A DNA stretch of 64,000 bases. Origin: UQRS01 sp050946935. GTDB taxonomy: Bacteria > Bacillota > Clostridia > Oscillospirales > Acutalibacteraceae. The stretch covers positions 186,001 through 250,000 of the forward strand of contig JBMNVR010000001.1 of assembly GCA_050946935.1 (NCBI GenBank), read 5' to 3'. A program made the position numbers and the translations under genes. The notes below the pieces were generated by a model. It was not told the origin of the DNA. It ran no database searches and saw nothing but the letters and a program-made list of their open reading frames with translations. Below are positions 49,560 through 57,810 of the stretch, piece after piece; within the stretch, counting starts at the first letter, position 1; every line of letters begins with the position of its first letter.

Positions 49560-49814
49560 TCAATCCAATTCCATCATTTTTGCGCGGATTCCTTCCAAAT
49601 CGTTGAAGGCGTCCAGCATCTGCCGGATGGTTTCGGGTTCGCCACAGGCTTGCAGCAGGACGACCCCGTCGTCGGAGCAGAAATCCTCCCCCGTCTCGTG
49701 CAAGCCGACCCGCAGCTTGATATGGCAGCCGTATTTGGTCAATGCTTCCTGCAATTTGACTGCGTTCGCCGTTCGGTGATTGACGCGCAGGCCCACAATA
49801 TAATAACAACCCAT
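49560..49814 (-). CDS. Small ferredoxin-fold regulator-like protein (TM1266/NikR-C-like)
   Basis: An 84-residue protein, YYIVGLRVNHRTANAVKLQEALTKYGCHIKLRVGLHE at the N-terminal half (about 4-40) and VVLLQACGEPETIRQMLDAFNDLEGI in the second. The beta-alpha-beta pattern and the final LEGI-x-K match small proteins labelled iron-only hydrogenase system regulators, which resemble the NikR C-terminal/ACT fold without a DNA-binding domain. Three Cys residues are present. AAAGGGGC ribosome site. Stands alone between aroK and the sugar operon. Role unknown. Confidence 0.7.
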   Translation of the reverse strand: MGCYYIVGLRVNHRTANAVKLQEALTKYGCHIKLRVGLHETGEDFCSDDGVVLLQACGEPETIRQMLDAFNDLEGIRAKMMELD

Positions 49815-49929
49815 CGTAAAAAAGCCCCTTTCCTTATCAAAATAACAGCTTGTCCGCTGTGTTTAGTATACACCGCAAAACTTCAAAAAACAAGGAGGCC
49901 GTGAAGATTGCCGCCGAGGGCCGGCCGGT

Positions 49930-50925
49930 TTATTTCCCAAGACAGAGGCCGATCAGCGCGTCCTCATCGGCAAAGGCCAGACACTCGACCGTGTCGGCCG
50001 CGCCGTAGTAGATTTTTAAACTGCCGTCCTCCTCACGGATCAGGCCGCCGGGAAATATCACATTCTCCCGAAAGCCCTCGCAGGCCTCATACTGTGTGTC
50101 GGGGGCGATCAGAGGCGTTTTGTACACACCGAGCACCTTGGCCGGATCGTCGAGATCGAGGAGCATCACACCGGCACAGTAGCGTTTTTTCCAGGTATCC
50201 TCCCACCCGTTCTTGCCCCGCGCCGGATCGATATCCACCGCATGAAAGAGGGTGAGCCACCCCGCCCTTGTCCGTACGGGCGGCGCGGCCGGGCCGGTTT
50301 TATCGTTGGCGAAGGGGACATCCTCCACCCCTAAAATCAGCTTGGATTCCCCCCAGAATTTGAGATCGGGTGAAAAAGAGATCCAGGTGTCGAACCGGTC
50401 CCTCCCGCGGGAGTAGACCGGCATCGGCCGCTCCAGCCGGGCATACAGCCCCCCGATTTTTTCAGGGAACAGCACCATATTGCGGTTGTCCGGCACCGAA
50501 AGGCTGAGAATCTCCAATCCGGAAAAATCCGGCGGAATACGGCCAATACCGCCCCGCAGACCATGCCGGGTATCCATCGCAAAGCAGACGTAGAGCGTAT
50601 CCTCAATCACGGTCAGCCGCGGGTCGTAGATGCGGGTAACCTCCGGATCATTCAGTCGGGCGGCGTCGAAGAAGGGGCGCCCCTCCGGCCGCCAGTGCAG
50701 ACCGTCGTCACTGAATGCCAGGCCGAGGCAGCATCCTCCGAACCTGCCACCGCTGATGTAATCATAATCGTTGCGGAAGAGCATGACATAGCGGCCCCGG
50801 TATTTGCAGACGCCGGCGTTGAAAATACAATTTGCGTTATAGGGGATGTCCTTTCCCGAAAGGATTGGGTTGTCCGTATACCGGCGAACGGCCGGACTGG
50901 ATTTTAAAAACGGTTCGACAAACAT
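49930..50925 (-). CDS. Glycoside hydrolase family 130 (beta-mannoside phosphorylase-like)
   Basis: A 331-residue five-bladed beta-propeller enzyme. Marks of GH130: NPILSGKD near the N-terminus, NAGVCKYRGRYVMLFRNDY (about 37-55), IYDPRLTVIEDTLYVCFAMD (about 98-117), NMVLFPEKIGG YARLERP (about 150-168), TGPAAPPVRTRAGWLTLFHAVD and FPGGLIREEDGSLKIYYGAAD. Such enzymes phosphorolyse beta-mannosyl linkages to give mannose 1-phosphate. The exact linkage cannot be read from sequence. Last gene of a five-gene operon with mannonate dehydratase, so the substrate may join mannose and a uronic acid. No signal peptide, so cytoplasmic. Confidence 0.88.
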   Translation of the reverse strand: MFVEPFLKSSPAVRRYTDNPILSGKDIPYNANCIFNAGVCKYRGRYVMLFRNDYDYISGGRFGGCCLGLAFSDDGLHWRPEGRPFFDAARLNDPEVTRIYDPRLTVIEDTLYVCFAMDTRHGLRGGIGRIPPDFSGLEILSLSVPDNRNMVLFPEKIGGLYARLERPMPVYSRGRDRFDTWISFSPDLKFWGESKLILGVEDVPFANDKTGPAAPPVRTRAGWLTLFHAVDIDPARGKNGWEDTWKKRYCAGVMLLDLDDPAKVLGVYKTPLIAPDTQYEACEGFRENVIFPGGLIREEDGSLKIYYGAADTVECLAFADEDALIGLCLGK

Positions 50926-51004
50926 AAAAGGTTCTCCCTGTTTTTATGGGCGCGGCCCAATTTTAGAAATACGCTCTTTTAAAAGCAAAAGCGGAGCCGG
51001 GAAC

Positions 51005-51856
51005 TTACACGCCTGAGTAGGCAGCGAACCCCCCGTCGACCGGGATCACCGTACCGTTGACAAAGCCACTGGCCTCCTCCGACGCGAGCCAGAGCAGGGT
51101 GCCGACCAGGTCCGCCGGCTCTCCGAACCGCTTTTGCGGTGTGTGGGTGATGATCTTCTCTGCCCGGGGTTTCAGACTGCCGTCGGAATTGAGAAGCAGG
51201 TCGTGATTCTGGTTGGTAATAAAGAAGCCGGGCGCAATCGCATTGACCCGGATGCCGGCCGGCGCGAAGTACACGGCCAGCCACTGGGTCAGGTTGGAAA
51301 CGGCCGCCTTTGCCGCCGAATAGGCCGGGATCTTGGTCAGCGGCCGAAACGCGTTCATCGACGAAACGTTGAGGATGCTCCCGCCGCGGCCGAGCATCTC
51401 CTTTGCAAAAACCTGCGTGGTCAGGACGGCGGCCTTGACATTCAGGTCAAAGACAAAGCCGAACCTGTCCCCGTCAATGTCGAAGAAGGACTGTTCGTCC
51501 GGATTGTCAAGGCTGGCGGGATCGAACACCTCCTGCGCCGTGGTGGCCGCCGGGTTGTTGCCCCCCGCCCCGTTGATCAGGAGATCGCAGGGTCCAAGTT
51601 CCTGCCGCACCGTCTCCGCCGCGGCGGCAAGGCTTTCTTTGTTCAGGCAGTCGGCCTGTACCCCGACGGCGATACCGCCGGCCGCGCGGATCCTCCCGGC
51701 CGCCGCCTCGGCCGCAGGGAGGCTGATGTCCAGCAGCGCGACCTTCGCGCCGGAGGCGGCCAGCGCCTCCCCGAATGCGGAGCAGAGCACCCCGCCCCCG
51801 CCCGTAATCACCGCGACCTTGCCGCTCAGATCGGCCTGAAAGGTTTTCAGCTTCAT
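51005..51856 (-). CDS. SDR-family oxidoreductase (mannonate/fructuronate reductase-like)
   Basis: A 283-residue short-chain dehydrogenase. NAD-binding GGGGVLCSAFG (about 19-29), NGAGG (about 95-99), catalytic Ser in NVSSMNAF (about 151) and Tyr-x3-Lys in PAYSAAKAAVSN (about 164-168). Ends in the usual VNGTVIPVDGGF. It is four bases overlapped with uxuA, the enzyme that acts on D-mannonate, and such SDRs replace UxuB as D-mannonate oxidoreductase (fructuronate reductase). AAAGGAGC ribosome site. Substrate is inferred from context. Confidence 0.88.
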   Translation of the reverse strand: MKLKTFQADLSGKVAVITGGGGVLCSAFGEALAASGAKVALLDISLPAAEAAAGRIRAAGGIAVGVQADCLNKESLAAAAETVRQELGPCDLLINGAGGNNPAATTAQEVFDPASLDNPDEQSFFDIDGDRFGFVFDLNVKAAVLTTQVFAKEMLGRGGSILNVSSMNAFRPLTKIPAYSAAKAAVSNLTQWLAVYFAPAGIRVNAIAPGFFITNQNHDLLLNSDGSLKPRAEKIITHTPQKRFGEPADLVGTLLWLASEEASGFVNGTVIPVDGGFAAYSGV

Positions 51857-52905
51857 TTTGCTTTTGCTCCTTTCTCCAGCGTCTCCCACATGCCGCTGAG
51901 ATAGGCGGCACCGAGCGCCCGGTCGTATAAGCCGTAGCCGGGACGACCGTCCTCCCCCCAAATGTTGCGGCCGTGGTCCGGCCGGATGTATCCGTCAAAG
52001 CCGTTGTCATACAAGGCCTTGAGTATGGCAAACATGTCCAGCGATCCGGCACGGCTTTGGTGTGCCGACTCGCAGAAATCACCGTCCTTCCCGATCACGA
52101 CATTGCGCGCGTGCAGAAAGGGGATGCGGCCGCGGGACGCAAACTCGGCCGCAATGGCCGGAATATCGTTATCGGGACAGCAGCCCAACGAGCCGGTGCA
52201 GAGCGTAATGCCGTTGCAGGGGCTGTCGACCAGCCGTACCAGCCGATCGAGCGCGTTGCGGCCGGTGATGATACGCGGCAGGCCGAAAACGCTCCACGGC
52301 GGATCGTCGGGATGAATGGCCATTTTGACCCCCGTCTCCTCACACACCGGGATGATCCGGCCGAGAAAATAGCCGAGATTCTCCCACAGGCGTTCCTCGT
52401 CCACCGATCTGTACGCCTCCAAAAGGCTGAGCAGCTCGGCGCGGGTATAGCTCTCGTCCCAGCCGGGCAGAGACAGCTCGCTGGCCGCGGGGTCGAGGGC
52501 GGCGACCGTCTCCGCTTCAAACGCCAGCGCGGTCGAGCCATCCTCCAGAGTATGAGAAAGGTCGCTGCGCAGCCAGTCGAAAACCGGCATGAAGTTGTAG
52601 CAGATCACCCGGACGCCAGCGGCGGCCAGGTTTCGGATAGTCGCGCAGTAATTGTCGATCAGCCGATCCCGTCCCTTGGCGCCCAGCTTGATATCCTCAT
52701 GCACCGGGACGCTCTCAATTACCTCGAACGAGAGGCCGGCGGCCGCGATCGGCGCTTTGACCGCCGCAATCCGTTCGGGGGACCACACCTCCCCCACCGG
52801 GACGTCGTAGACGGCCGTGACGACACCATCAATGTAGGGCATCTGACGGATATAGTTGAGAGGTATCCGGTCGGCGGCATTGTACCAGCGAAAGGTCATT
52901 TTCAT
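51853..52905 (-). CDS. uxuA: Mannonate dehydratase
   Basis: A 350-residue enzyme dehydrating D-mannonate to 2-keto-3-deoxygluconate in hexuronate catabolism. TIM-barrel motifs: FRWYNAADRIPLNYIRQMP (about 5-23), YNFMPVFDWLRSDL (about 105-118), MAIHPDDPPWSVFGLPRI (about 196-213), LCTGSLG, HARNV and YIRPDHGR (about 313-320). The metal-binding His, Cys and Asp residues of the family are present in these segments. Start ATG at 52905. Overlaps the SDR gene by four bases. Confidence 0.95.
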   Translation of the reverse strand: MKMTFRWYNAADRIPLNYIRQMPYIDGVVTAVYDVPVGEVWSPERIAAVKAPIAAAGLSFEVIESVPVHEDIKLGAKGRDRLIDNYCATIRNLAAAGVRVICYNFMPVFDWLRSDLSHTLEDGSTALAFEAETVAALDPAASELSLPGWDESYTRAELLSLLEAYRSVDEERLWENLGYFLGRIIPVCEETGVKMAIHPDDPPWSVFGLPRIITGRNALDRLVRLVDSPCNGITLCTGSLGCCPDNDIPAIAAEFASRGRIPFLHARNVVIGKDGDFCESAHQSRAGSLDMFAILKALYDNGFDGYIRPDHGRNIWGEDGRPGYGLYDRALGAAYLSGMWETLEKGAKAK

Positions 52906-52921
52906 AACGGCGTGCCCTCTC

Positions 52922-54082
52922 TCAGTACGTGCCGTCGAGGTCGGCGACAGCGCCGCACCCCTCCGGCTTCTGATAGGTGGAGGTTTTGATCCGCTCCTGC
53001 AAAAGATTGTAGAACAGCGTCTCGTCCAGCGGCAGTTCGACCGTTTTCCCCGTCCAGGAGGAAAGATGGATGGCATTGGAGATGGTCAGGCCATTGATTC
53101 CCTCGCTCCCCGGGGCGAGCAGCGGCGCGCCATGCAGAATGGCATCTATGAAATTGTTGCAGATGCCGATATGCTGCGGCGCATCGCCGTGAATCGGGAT
53201 GTCGACCTGCCAGGCTTCCGGCTTATCAAAGCCGCCCGGCGCCGTTTTTAAGAATTCGGCCACTGAGCCGCGCAGACGGGTATAGGTAAGCCGGTCGTTT
53301 TCAATAATCACCTTGCCGCGGTCGCCGCTGATCTCCAGCCGGTTGGTGCCGGGCGCGTCGCCGGTCGAGGTCACAAAGACGCCGGTCGCCCCGTTCGGAT
53401 ACTCCAGATAAGCGGTAACATCGTCCTCCACCTCAATGTCATGGAATTTTCCATAGGAACAAAAAGCTGTCACCCTGCTCGGCATACCGCACAGCCACTG
53501 AAGCAGATCAAGCTGGTGCGGATCCTGATTGAGCAGGACGCCGCCGCCCTCTCCCGCCCAGGTAGCGCGCCAGCTTCCGGAGTTATAATAGCTCTGGGTG
53601 CGGAACCAATCGGTGATAATCCAGTTGACCCGGGTCAGCTCTCCCAGCTCGCCCGAAACGATCAAATCCTTGACCTTCTGATACAGCGGATTGGTCCGCT
53701 GGTTGAACATCAGGCCGAACACCCGGTCGGTTTTGGCGGCCGCTTCGTTCATCTCCCGCACCTGACGGGTATAGACGCCGGCCGGCTTCTCGCTCAGCAC
53801 ATGCAGGCCGGCCGCAAATCCCTTGATCGCATAGACCGGGTGGAAATAATGCGGCGTCGCGATCAAGATGGCATCCACCGTGCCGGAAGTGATCAAATCC
53901 TCCGCCCGGTCGAAGGCGGCAACCTCTCCGCCCAACAGCTTGGTCGCCGCGTCCAGCTTCGCTTTGTCGATATCACAGACGGCCGTGATCTTTCCGCCAT
54001 GTATCCTGCCGCTCAAAAAATTCTTTATATGACCGGTGCCCATGTTGCCAAGCCCGATAATACCGAACCGTACCGTATCCAT
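52922..54082 (-). CDS. Gfo/Idh/MocA-family oxidoreductase
   Basis: A 386-residue NAD(P)-dependent sugar oxidoreductase. N-terminal Rossmann fold (FGIIGLGNMGTGHIKNF, about 5-21), the EKPAGVY motif with the catalytic-type Lys (about 96-102), and the WAGEGGGVLLNQDPHQLDLLQWL region with His (about 175-197). The substrate is not set by sequence; the operon suggests a uronic acid or mannose derivative. Start ATG at 54082 follows AGGAGG. It is 16 bases from uxuA and 29 from the isomerase gene. Confidence 0.88.
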   Translation of the reverse strand: MDTVRFGIIGLGNMGTGHIKNFLSGRIHGGKITAVCDIDKAKLDAATKLLGGEVAAFDRAEDLITSGTVDAILIATPHYFHPVYAIKGFAAGLHVLSEKPAGVYTRQVREMNEAAAKTDRVFGLMFNQRTNPLYQKVKDLIVSGELGELTRVNWIITDWFRTQSYYNSGSWRATWAGEGGGVLLNQDPHQLDLLQWLCGMPSRVTAFCSYGKFHDIEVEDDVTAYLEYPNGATGVFVTSTGDAPGTNRLEISGDRGKVIIENDRLTYTRLRGSVAEFLKTAPGGFDKPEAWQVDIPIHGDAPQHIGICNNFIDAILHGAPLLAPGSEGINGLTISNAIHLSSWTGKTVELPLDETLFYNLLQERIKTSTYQKPEGCGAVADLDGTY

Positions 54083-54111
54083 TTTGCTTTCCTCCTTCAA
54101 AAATCAACCGC

Positions 54112-54936
54112 TCAGGCGATGTCGGCGTCGAGGGTTTTTAGTATCTTCAAAAGCGCGCTGTGCGCCAGCTTGAATTTATCCGCGCCGCAGACGGCGATAT
54201 CCCCTGTCTGAAGATGCGGCTCCAGAGAAAGAAATCCCTCAAATCCGCGGTCAGCCAGCCTCTTCAAAATCCAGGCGAGGTTGCCGTTTCCTTCTCCGCT
54301 CGGCACAACCCGGCCGTTTTCGGCCAGCGCGTCCTTGATGTGCATATACACAATGTCGTCTTCCAGCAGGTCGAAGGCCGTCTTGGTCTCGACACCGCAC
54401 TGGACAAAGTTGGCCGGGTCGAAAATTCCCCGCACCACTGCCGGATCGCAGGCATTCAAAATGTTGCGGCAGCGTTCGGCCGTATCGCCGTAAATGCCCT
54501 TCTCATTCTCATGCAGAAGCTGAATCCCACTGCCTTTTGCATAGTCGGCAAACTGCGCCCAGCGGTCGAGCACCTCGTCCCGGTAGCCCTCCGGATCTTC
54601 TCCCTGCGGAATGAAGAAGCTGAACATGCGGATATAACCGGTCTCCATCATGGCGGCGATCTCGGTCACACGCTTGAATTTGTCAAAATGCGGCGTGAAC
54701 TCCTCCCGGATGCCGATTTTCCCGATCGGCGACCCCACGGCCGAGAGGCGGAATCCCCTGGCATCAAGGCGTTTTTTAATCTCCTTCGCCTCAGAAAGCG
54801 TATAGTCGGAAAGGTTTTTCCCCTCCACACCCCGCATCTCGATATACCGGATGCCCAGCTCGTCGAGGGTGTCCATCTGTTTGTCGAGGCTGTCGTCGAT
54901 CTCGTCAGCGAAGCCGGTCAGTATAAACTTGCTCAT
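54112..54936 (-). CDS. Sugar phosphate isomerase/epimerase-family TIM barrel
   Basis: A 274-residue xylose-isomerase-like barrel: FADEIDDSLDKQMDTLDELGIRYIEMRGVEGKNL (about 9-42), LLHENEKGIYGDT (about 142-154), GIFDPANFVQCG and YMHIKDAL (about 203-210), and LSLEPHLQ near the C-terminus. Metal ligands would be Glu144, Asp and His in these motifs and Glu near 240. Reaction unknown; relatives isomerise keto sugars or inositols. First gene of the operon, behind the operator at 55017-55064. Confidence 0.85.
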   Translation of the reverse strand: MSKFILTGFADEIDDSLDKQMDTLDELGIRYIEMRGVEGKNLSDYTLSEAKEIKKRLDARGFRLSAVGSPIGKIGIREEFTPHFDKFKRVTEIAAMMETGYIRMFSFFIPQGEDPEGYRDEVLDRWAQFADYAKGSGIQLLHENEKGIYGDTAERCRNILNACDPAVVRGIFDPANFVQCGVETKTAFDLLEDDIVYMHIKDALAENGRVVPSGEGNGNLAWILKRLADRGFEGFLSLEPHLQTGDIAVCGADKFKLAHSALLKILKTLDADIA

Positions 54937-55016
54937 ATGTAACAAAACACTCCCTTTTTTCAAATTCACCGCAATAACGGAAAAGGGCAGAAGCCACCCT
55001 TTTTACATCATGGCAT

Positions 55017-55064
55017 ATATTTTGAATTGTATCACAGGGTTACCCCTCTGTAAATTCAAAATAT
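55017..55064 (-). promoter_or_regulatory. Promoter embedded in a 48-bp inverted repeat (operator of the uronate operon)
   Basis: Arms ATATTTTGAATT (55017-55028) and AATTCAAAATAT (55053-55064) are perfect 12-bp inverted copies. Minus-strand TTTACA (55049-55054) and TACAAT (55026-55031), 17 bases apart, lie within the arms, and the spacer holds a second AGGG-N4-CCCT palindrome. A regulator bound to both arms would block the promoter. An AAAAGGG/CCCTTTT hairpin follows in the leader (about 54981-55003). Confidence 0.72.
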
Positions 55065-55144
55065 TGCGTAAAGACCAGGGCGATATTACAAAAACCGGGG
55101 AATACTAAACCATGTGCAATCATTTGGAAAGAGGGCGAAAAAGG

Positions 55145-55510
55145 ATGACCGACAAAACCAGAAACCGGCTCTGGCTCTATCTCGGCGGCGGAGCGGTCGG
55201 GCTGATCAACGGGCTGCTCGGTTCGGGCGGCGGGATGATCGCCGTGCCCATGCTGCGCAAAATCGGCCTTTCGCAAAAGGAGTCGCATGCCACCGCCGTC
55301 ATGCTGATCTTTTTTCTCTCGCTGTTTTCGGCCGCCGTCTATCTGCTCGGCGGGCGGCTCGCGTTGTCGAGTGCTCTGCCTTATCTTCCCGGCGGCGTAA
55401 TCGGCGCGGCGGCAGGGGCGCTTCTGCTGAAGAAAATACCTGACGGGGCGCTGCGCCGGGTATTCGGGATCTTCATGGTCTATACAGGCATACGCCTGTT
55501 CTTCAAATGA
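55145..55510 (+). CDS. TSUP (TauE/SafE-like) transporter, first half
   Basis: A 121-residue membrane protein with four helices and the TSUP repeat signature GLINGLLGSGGGMIAVPML (about 17-35) and SHATAVMLIF. Most TSUP permeases are single proteins of about 250 residues with two such halves; here the second half is a separate gene overlapping by four bases (ATGA). Start ATG at 55145 follows GAGGG by nine bases. Transports a small anion such as sulfite, sulfoacetate or another organic acid in relatives; the neighbouring sulfatase makes sulfur anions attractive. Confidence 0.82.
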   Translation: MTDKTRNRLWLYLGGGAVGLINGLLGSGGGMIAVPMLRKIGLSQKESHATAVMLIFFLSLFSAAVYLLGGRLALSSALPYLPGGVIGAAAGALLLKKIPDGALRRVFGIFMVYTGIRLFFK

Positions 55511-55956
55511 TGGGATTTATCGCCGGGCTGCTGGCCGGGGCGGCCGGTGCCATGGGGCTGGGCGGCGGCAGCGTACTGCTCATTTATCTGACCCTGATGG
55601 CCGGCACGCCACAGCTGGAGGCACAGGGCATCAACCTGGTCTTTTTCCTGCCCTGCGCCGTGGTCGCCCTGCTGTTCCATCTTAAGAGCGGGCTGCTCAA
55701 GCGCCGCACACTGCCCTGTATCCTAACCGGGCTGCTCGGCGCGGCGCTCGGCACCTTCCTCGCCGGCAGCGTCGGAGAGGTTCTGCTCCGCAAGCTGTTT
55801 GCAGCGCTCCTGCTCCTCCTCGGCGGGCGGGAAATTTTCGCAAAATCCGCAAAGGGCGCTTCGCAAACGGGAAAGGAAGCCGCGCAATCAACCGCCCCGG
55901 CCGCGACGCACGGGGATGGCCTTACTCCCCCCGAACGCCTGGATCGGCGGAGATAA
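55507..55956 (+). CDS. TSUP (TauE/SafE-like) transporter, second half
   Basis: A 149-residue membrane protein with the matching repeat (GFIAGLLAGAAGAMGLGGGSVLLIYL, about 3-28, and EAQGINLVFFLPCA) and four helices, then a hydrophilic tail of about 30 residues rich in Ala, Thr and Arg. It is coupled to the first half by a four-base overlap, and the two should form one transporter. The 3' end overlaps the sulfatase 3' end by 35 bases on opposite strands. The tail has no family match and may be accidental extension. Confidence 0.8.
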   Translation: MMGFIAGLLAGAAGAMGLGGGSVLLIYLTLMAGTPQLEAQGINLVFFLPCAVVALLFHLKSGLLKRRTLPCILTGLLGAALGTFLAGSVGEVLLRKLFAALLLLLGGREIFAKSAKGASQTGKEAAQSTAPAATHGDGLTPPERLDRRR

Positions 55957-57451
55957 AGGGCTGAAACCAATAGCCCTTCGGGTGCGTCTTGACCCGGTAG
56001 CGATGGCGCGGAGCGGGCAGCGGGTCGACCGCCCGGAGCATGGCGGCGGCAAGCGAAGCAAGCAGCTCCGCCTTGACCCCGGCTGCCCCCGGCTCGTCCC
56101 AGAGGTCATGCAGCTCATACCGGTCGGCGGCCAGATTATAGAGGCAGCCGCGCCCCAGCATGTCGATCTGGATATGCCAGTCTCCCGACCAGAGGGCGCG
56201 CACCTGCCCGCACTGGGTCCAGGTGTTGAGGCAGTCGAAGCGATCCAGCTCGTGGGAGGACGCCCCCTCGTCCCAGAGGGTTAAAGCGTCCTTCTCCCCC
56301 CAATACAGGCCGCCGAAGCCGCTCTCGGCATAGGCCGAATCAAAATCCCCAACCGGCAGCGGCCGGTTTTGCAGCAGGGGAAGAAGGCTTTTTCCCTGAC
56401 AGCCGAATGGGATTTCGGCTCCAATCAGGTCGCAGACGGTCGGCAATACGTCGGTTATGCTTGCAAATCCCTCCGCCCGGCGTCCCTGCGCCGCAATGCC
56501 CGGCCCGCGCCAGACCATCGGGATCCGGGTCAGCAGATCGGGCAGATCGGGCCCCTTGCGGATGAGGCCGTACTCCCCGGCGAAATCCCCGTGATCCGAA
56601 AGAAACAGCACCACCGTCTCCTCCTCCAGGCCGCGGTCGCGCAGCCCCTCAATCAGGCGGCGGAACTGGTCGTCGATCAGACGTAGCATACCGTGGTAAT
56701 TCGACCGGGCGCGGCGGATGCGGGCCTCTATATCCGGGCCGAGCACCTGCTCCCACACATGGCGGAGCCAGACAAACCGCGGCCCCTTTCCGGCAAGGTC
56801 GGCCGCCGTCCCAGTCGTGAGCGGCAGGGCTTCCGGCGGGAAAAGGTCAAAATATTCCTCCGGCACCTGATAGGGGTTGTGCGGCTCCGCAAAGGAGACC
56901 CAGGCGAAAAAAGGCTGGTCCCCCTCCAGAGAGTCGATGAATTTCAGCGCCGAGCTGACGTTGCGGAAGGGATGCTGCACCTCGATCCCGCCGGGAGAGG
57001 GGACGGGGCTCTCCATATGTCTGGTCGCGCAGAGAAAATCGGCAAATTCCTTCTGTGCCCGCGTCTCGTTTTTCTCCCCTTCATAGCCGAGGTGCCCGCT
57101 CATTTCATAAAAATCAAAATCCGAGGCCGGGCGATGGCTGTGGTTTTTGCCGCACAAGGCGGTGGCATAGCCGTTCTCCCGCAGCACATCCATCAAATCC
57201 TTGGTATAGAGCGCGTCGTCCATATTGTGGTTGGTGCGCACCCGATGGCTTTCGGAGTACCGGCCGGTAAACAGGCTGACCCGCGCCGGCATACAGGTCG
57301 GATTGGAGGTGTAGGCGCGCGCGATGTCCACCCCTCCGGCCGCCCAGGCGTCGAGGAAAGGCATGGTATCGAGGGCGTATCCCGCTCCCCGCCGGAGATC
57401 GGCCCGCTGCTGATCGGTCATCACGATCACAAAATTCGGCTTCTTTTGCAT
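55922..57451 (-). CDS. Sulfatase (Cys-type, formylglycine-dependent)
   Basis: A 509-residue type I sulfatase. The formylglycine site is NPTCMPARVSLFTGRY (Cys near 53, C-x-P-x-R), so it needs maturation by an anaerobic sulfatase-maturating enzyme, not found here. Metal ligands: MTDQQRADL near the N-terminus (about 11-19) and LSDHGDFAGEYGLIRKG (about 285-301). No signal peptide, so cytoplasmic and probably acting on imported sulfated sugars or small esters. ATG at 57451 follows AAAGGAG. A TATAAT-like -10 box lies at 57523-57528 on the minus strand. Confidence 0.9.
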   Translation of the reverse strand: MQKKPNFVIVMTDQQRADLRRGAGYALDTMPFLDAWAAGGVDIARAYTSNPTCMPARVSLFTGRYSESHRVRTNHNMDDALYTKDLMDVLRENGYATALCGKNHSHRPASDFDFYEMSGHLGYEGEKNETRAQKEFADFLCATRHMESPVPSPGGIEVQHPFRNVSSALKFIDSLEGDQPFFAWVSFAEPHNPYQVPEEYFDLFPPEALPLTTGTAADLAGKGPRFVWLRHVWEQVLGPDIEARIRRARSNYHGMLRLIDDQFRRLIEGLRDRGLEEETVVLFLSDHGDFAGEYGLIRKGPDLPDLLTRIPMVWRGPGIAAQGRRAEGFASITDVLPTVCDLIGAEIPFGCQGKSLLPLLQNRPLPVGDFDSAYAESGFGGLYWGEKDALTLWDEGASSHELDRFDCLNTWTQCGQVRALWSGDWHIQIDMLGRGCLYNLAADRYELHDLWDEPGAAGVKAELLASLAAAMLRAVDPLPAPRHRYRVKTHPKGYWFQPFISADPGVRGE

Positions 57452-57453
57452 AT

Positions 57454-57736
57454 ACAGTACTCCTTTTTGCCAGTGTTTGAACAATTGGAGCGCAAATGTC
57501 TCTGTCCCTTTGTTTTGCAGATATTATAGCATGAACGTTTCGGATCTGCTATAGCTTTCCATCGAAAAAATATATGAAAAAGCATATATTTATAATAATA
57601 AATTTATAATAAAACATCGCCTGCCTGAAGCGAAAAAAGCAGGACGGCCGCTATAGAGGAAAGAATGCAGAAAAACCTGATGTCCGCGGCTGCCGCTGTC
57701 AGGCTTGCAGAACAGGTGCTCCCGCCCTCTACCCAC
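57454..57736. other. Intergenic region upstream of the sulfatase gene
   Basis: About 280 bases with a minus-strand TATAAT (57523-57528) and no good -35 box, then a very AT-rich stretch (57540-57610) and no gene. The AT tract may be a regulator-binding or bent-DNA region. Confidence 0.4.
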
Positions 57737-57775
57737 GAAAAAACCCGCCCTCCGGAATGTTTCCACAGGGCGGGT
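57737..57775 (-). terminator. Terminator of the dockerin-protein gene
   Basis: Minus-strand ACCCGCCCT/AGGGCGGGT stem with a 15-base loop and a run of T residues. Confidence 0.85.
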
Positions 57776-57810
57776 CGGATATATTTTGTTTTGCAAAGGA
57801 TTTGTCCCGC

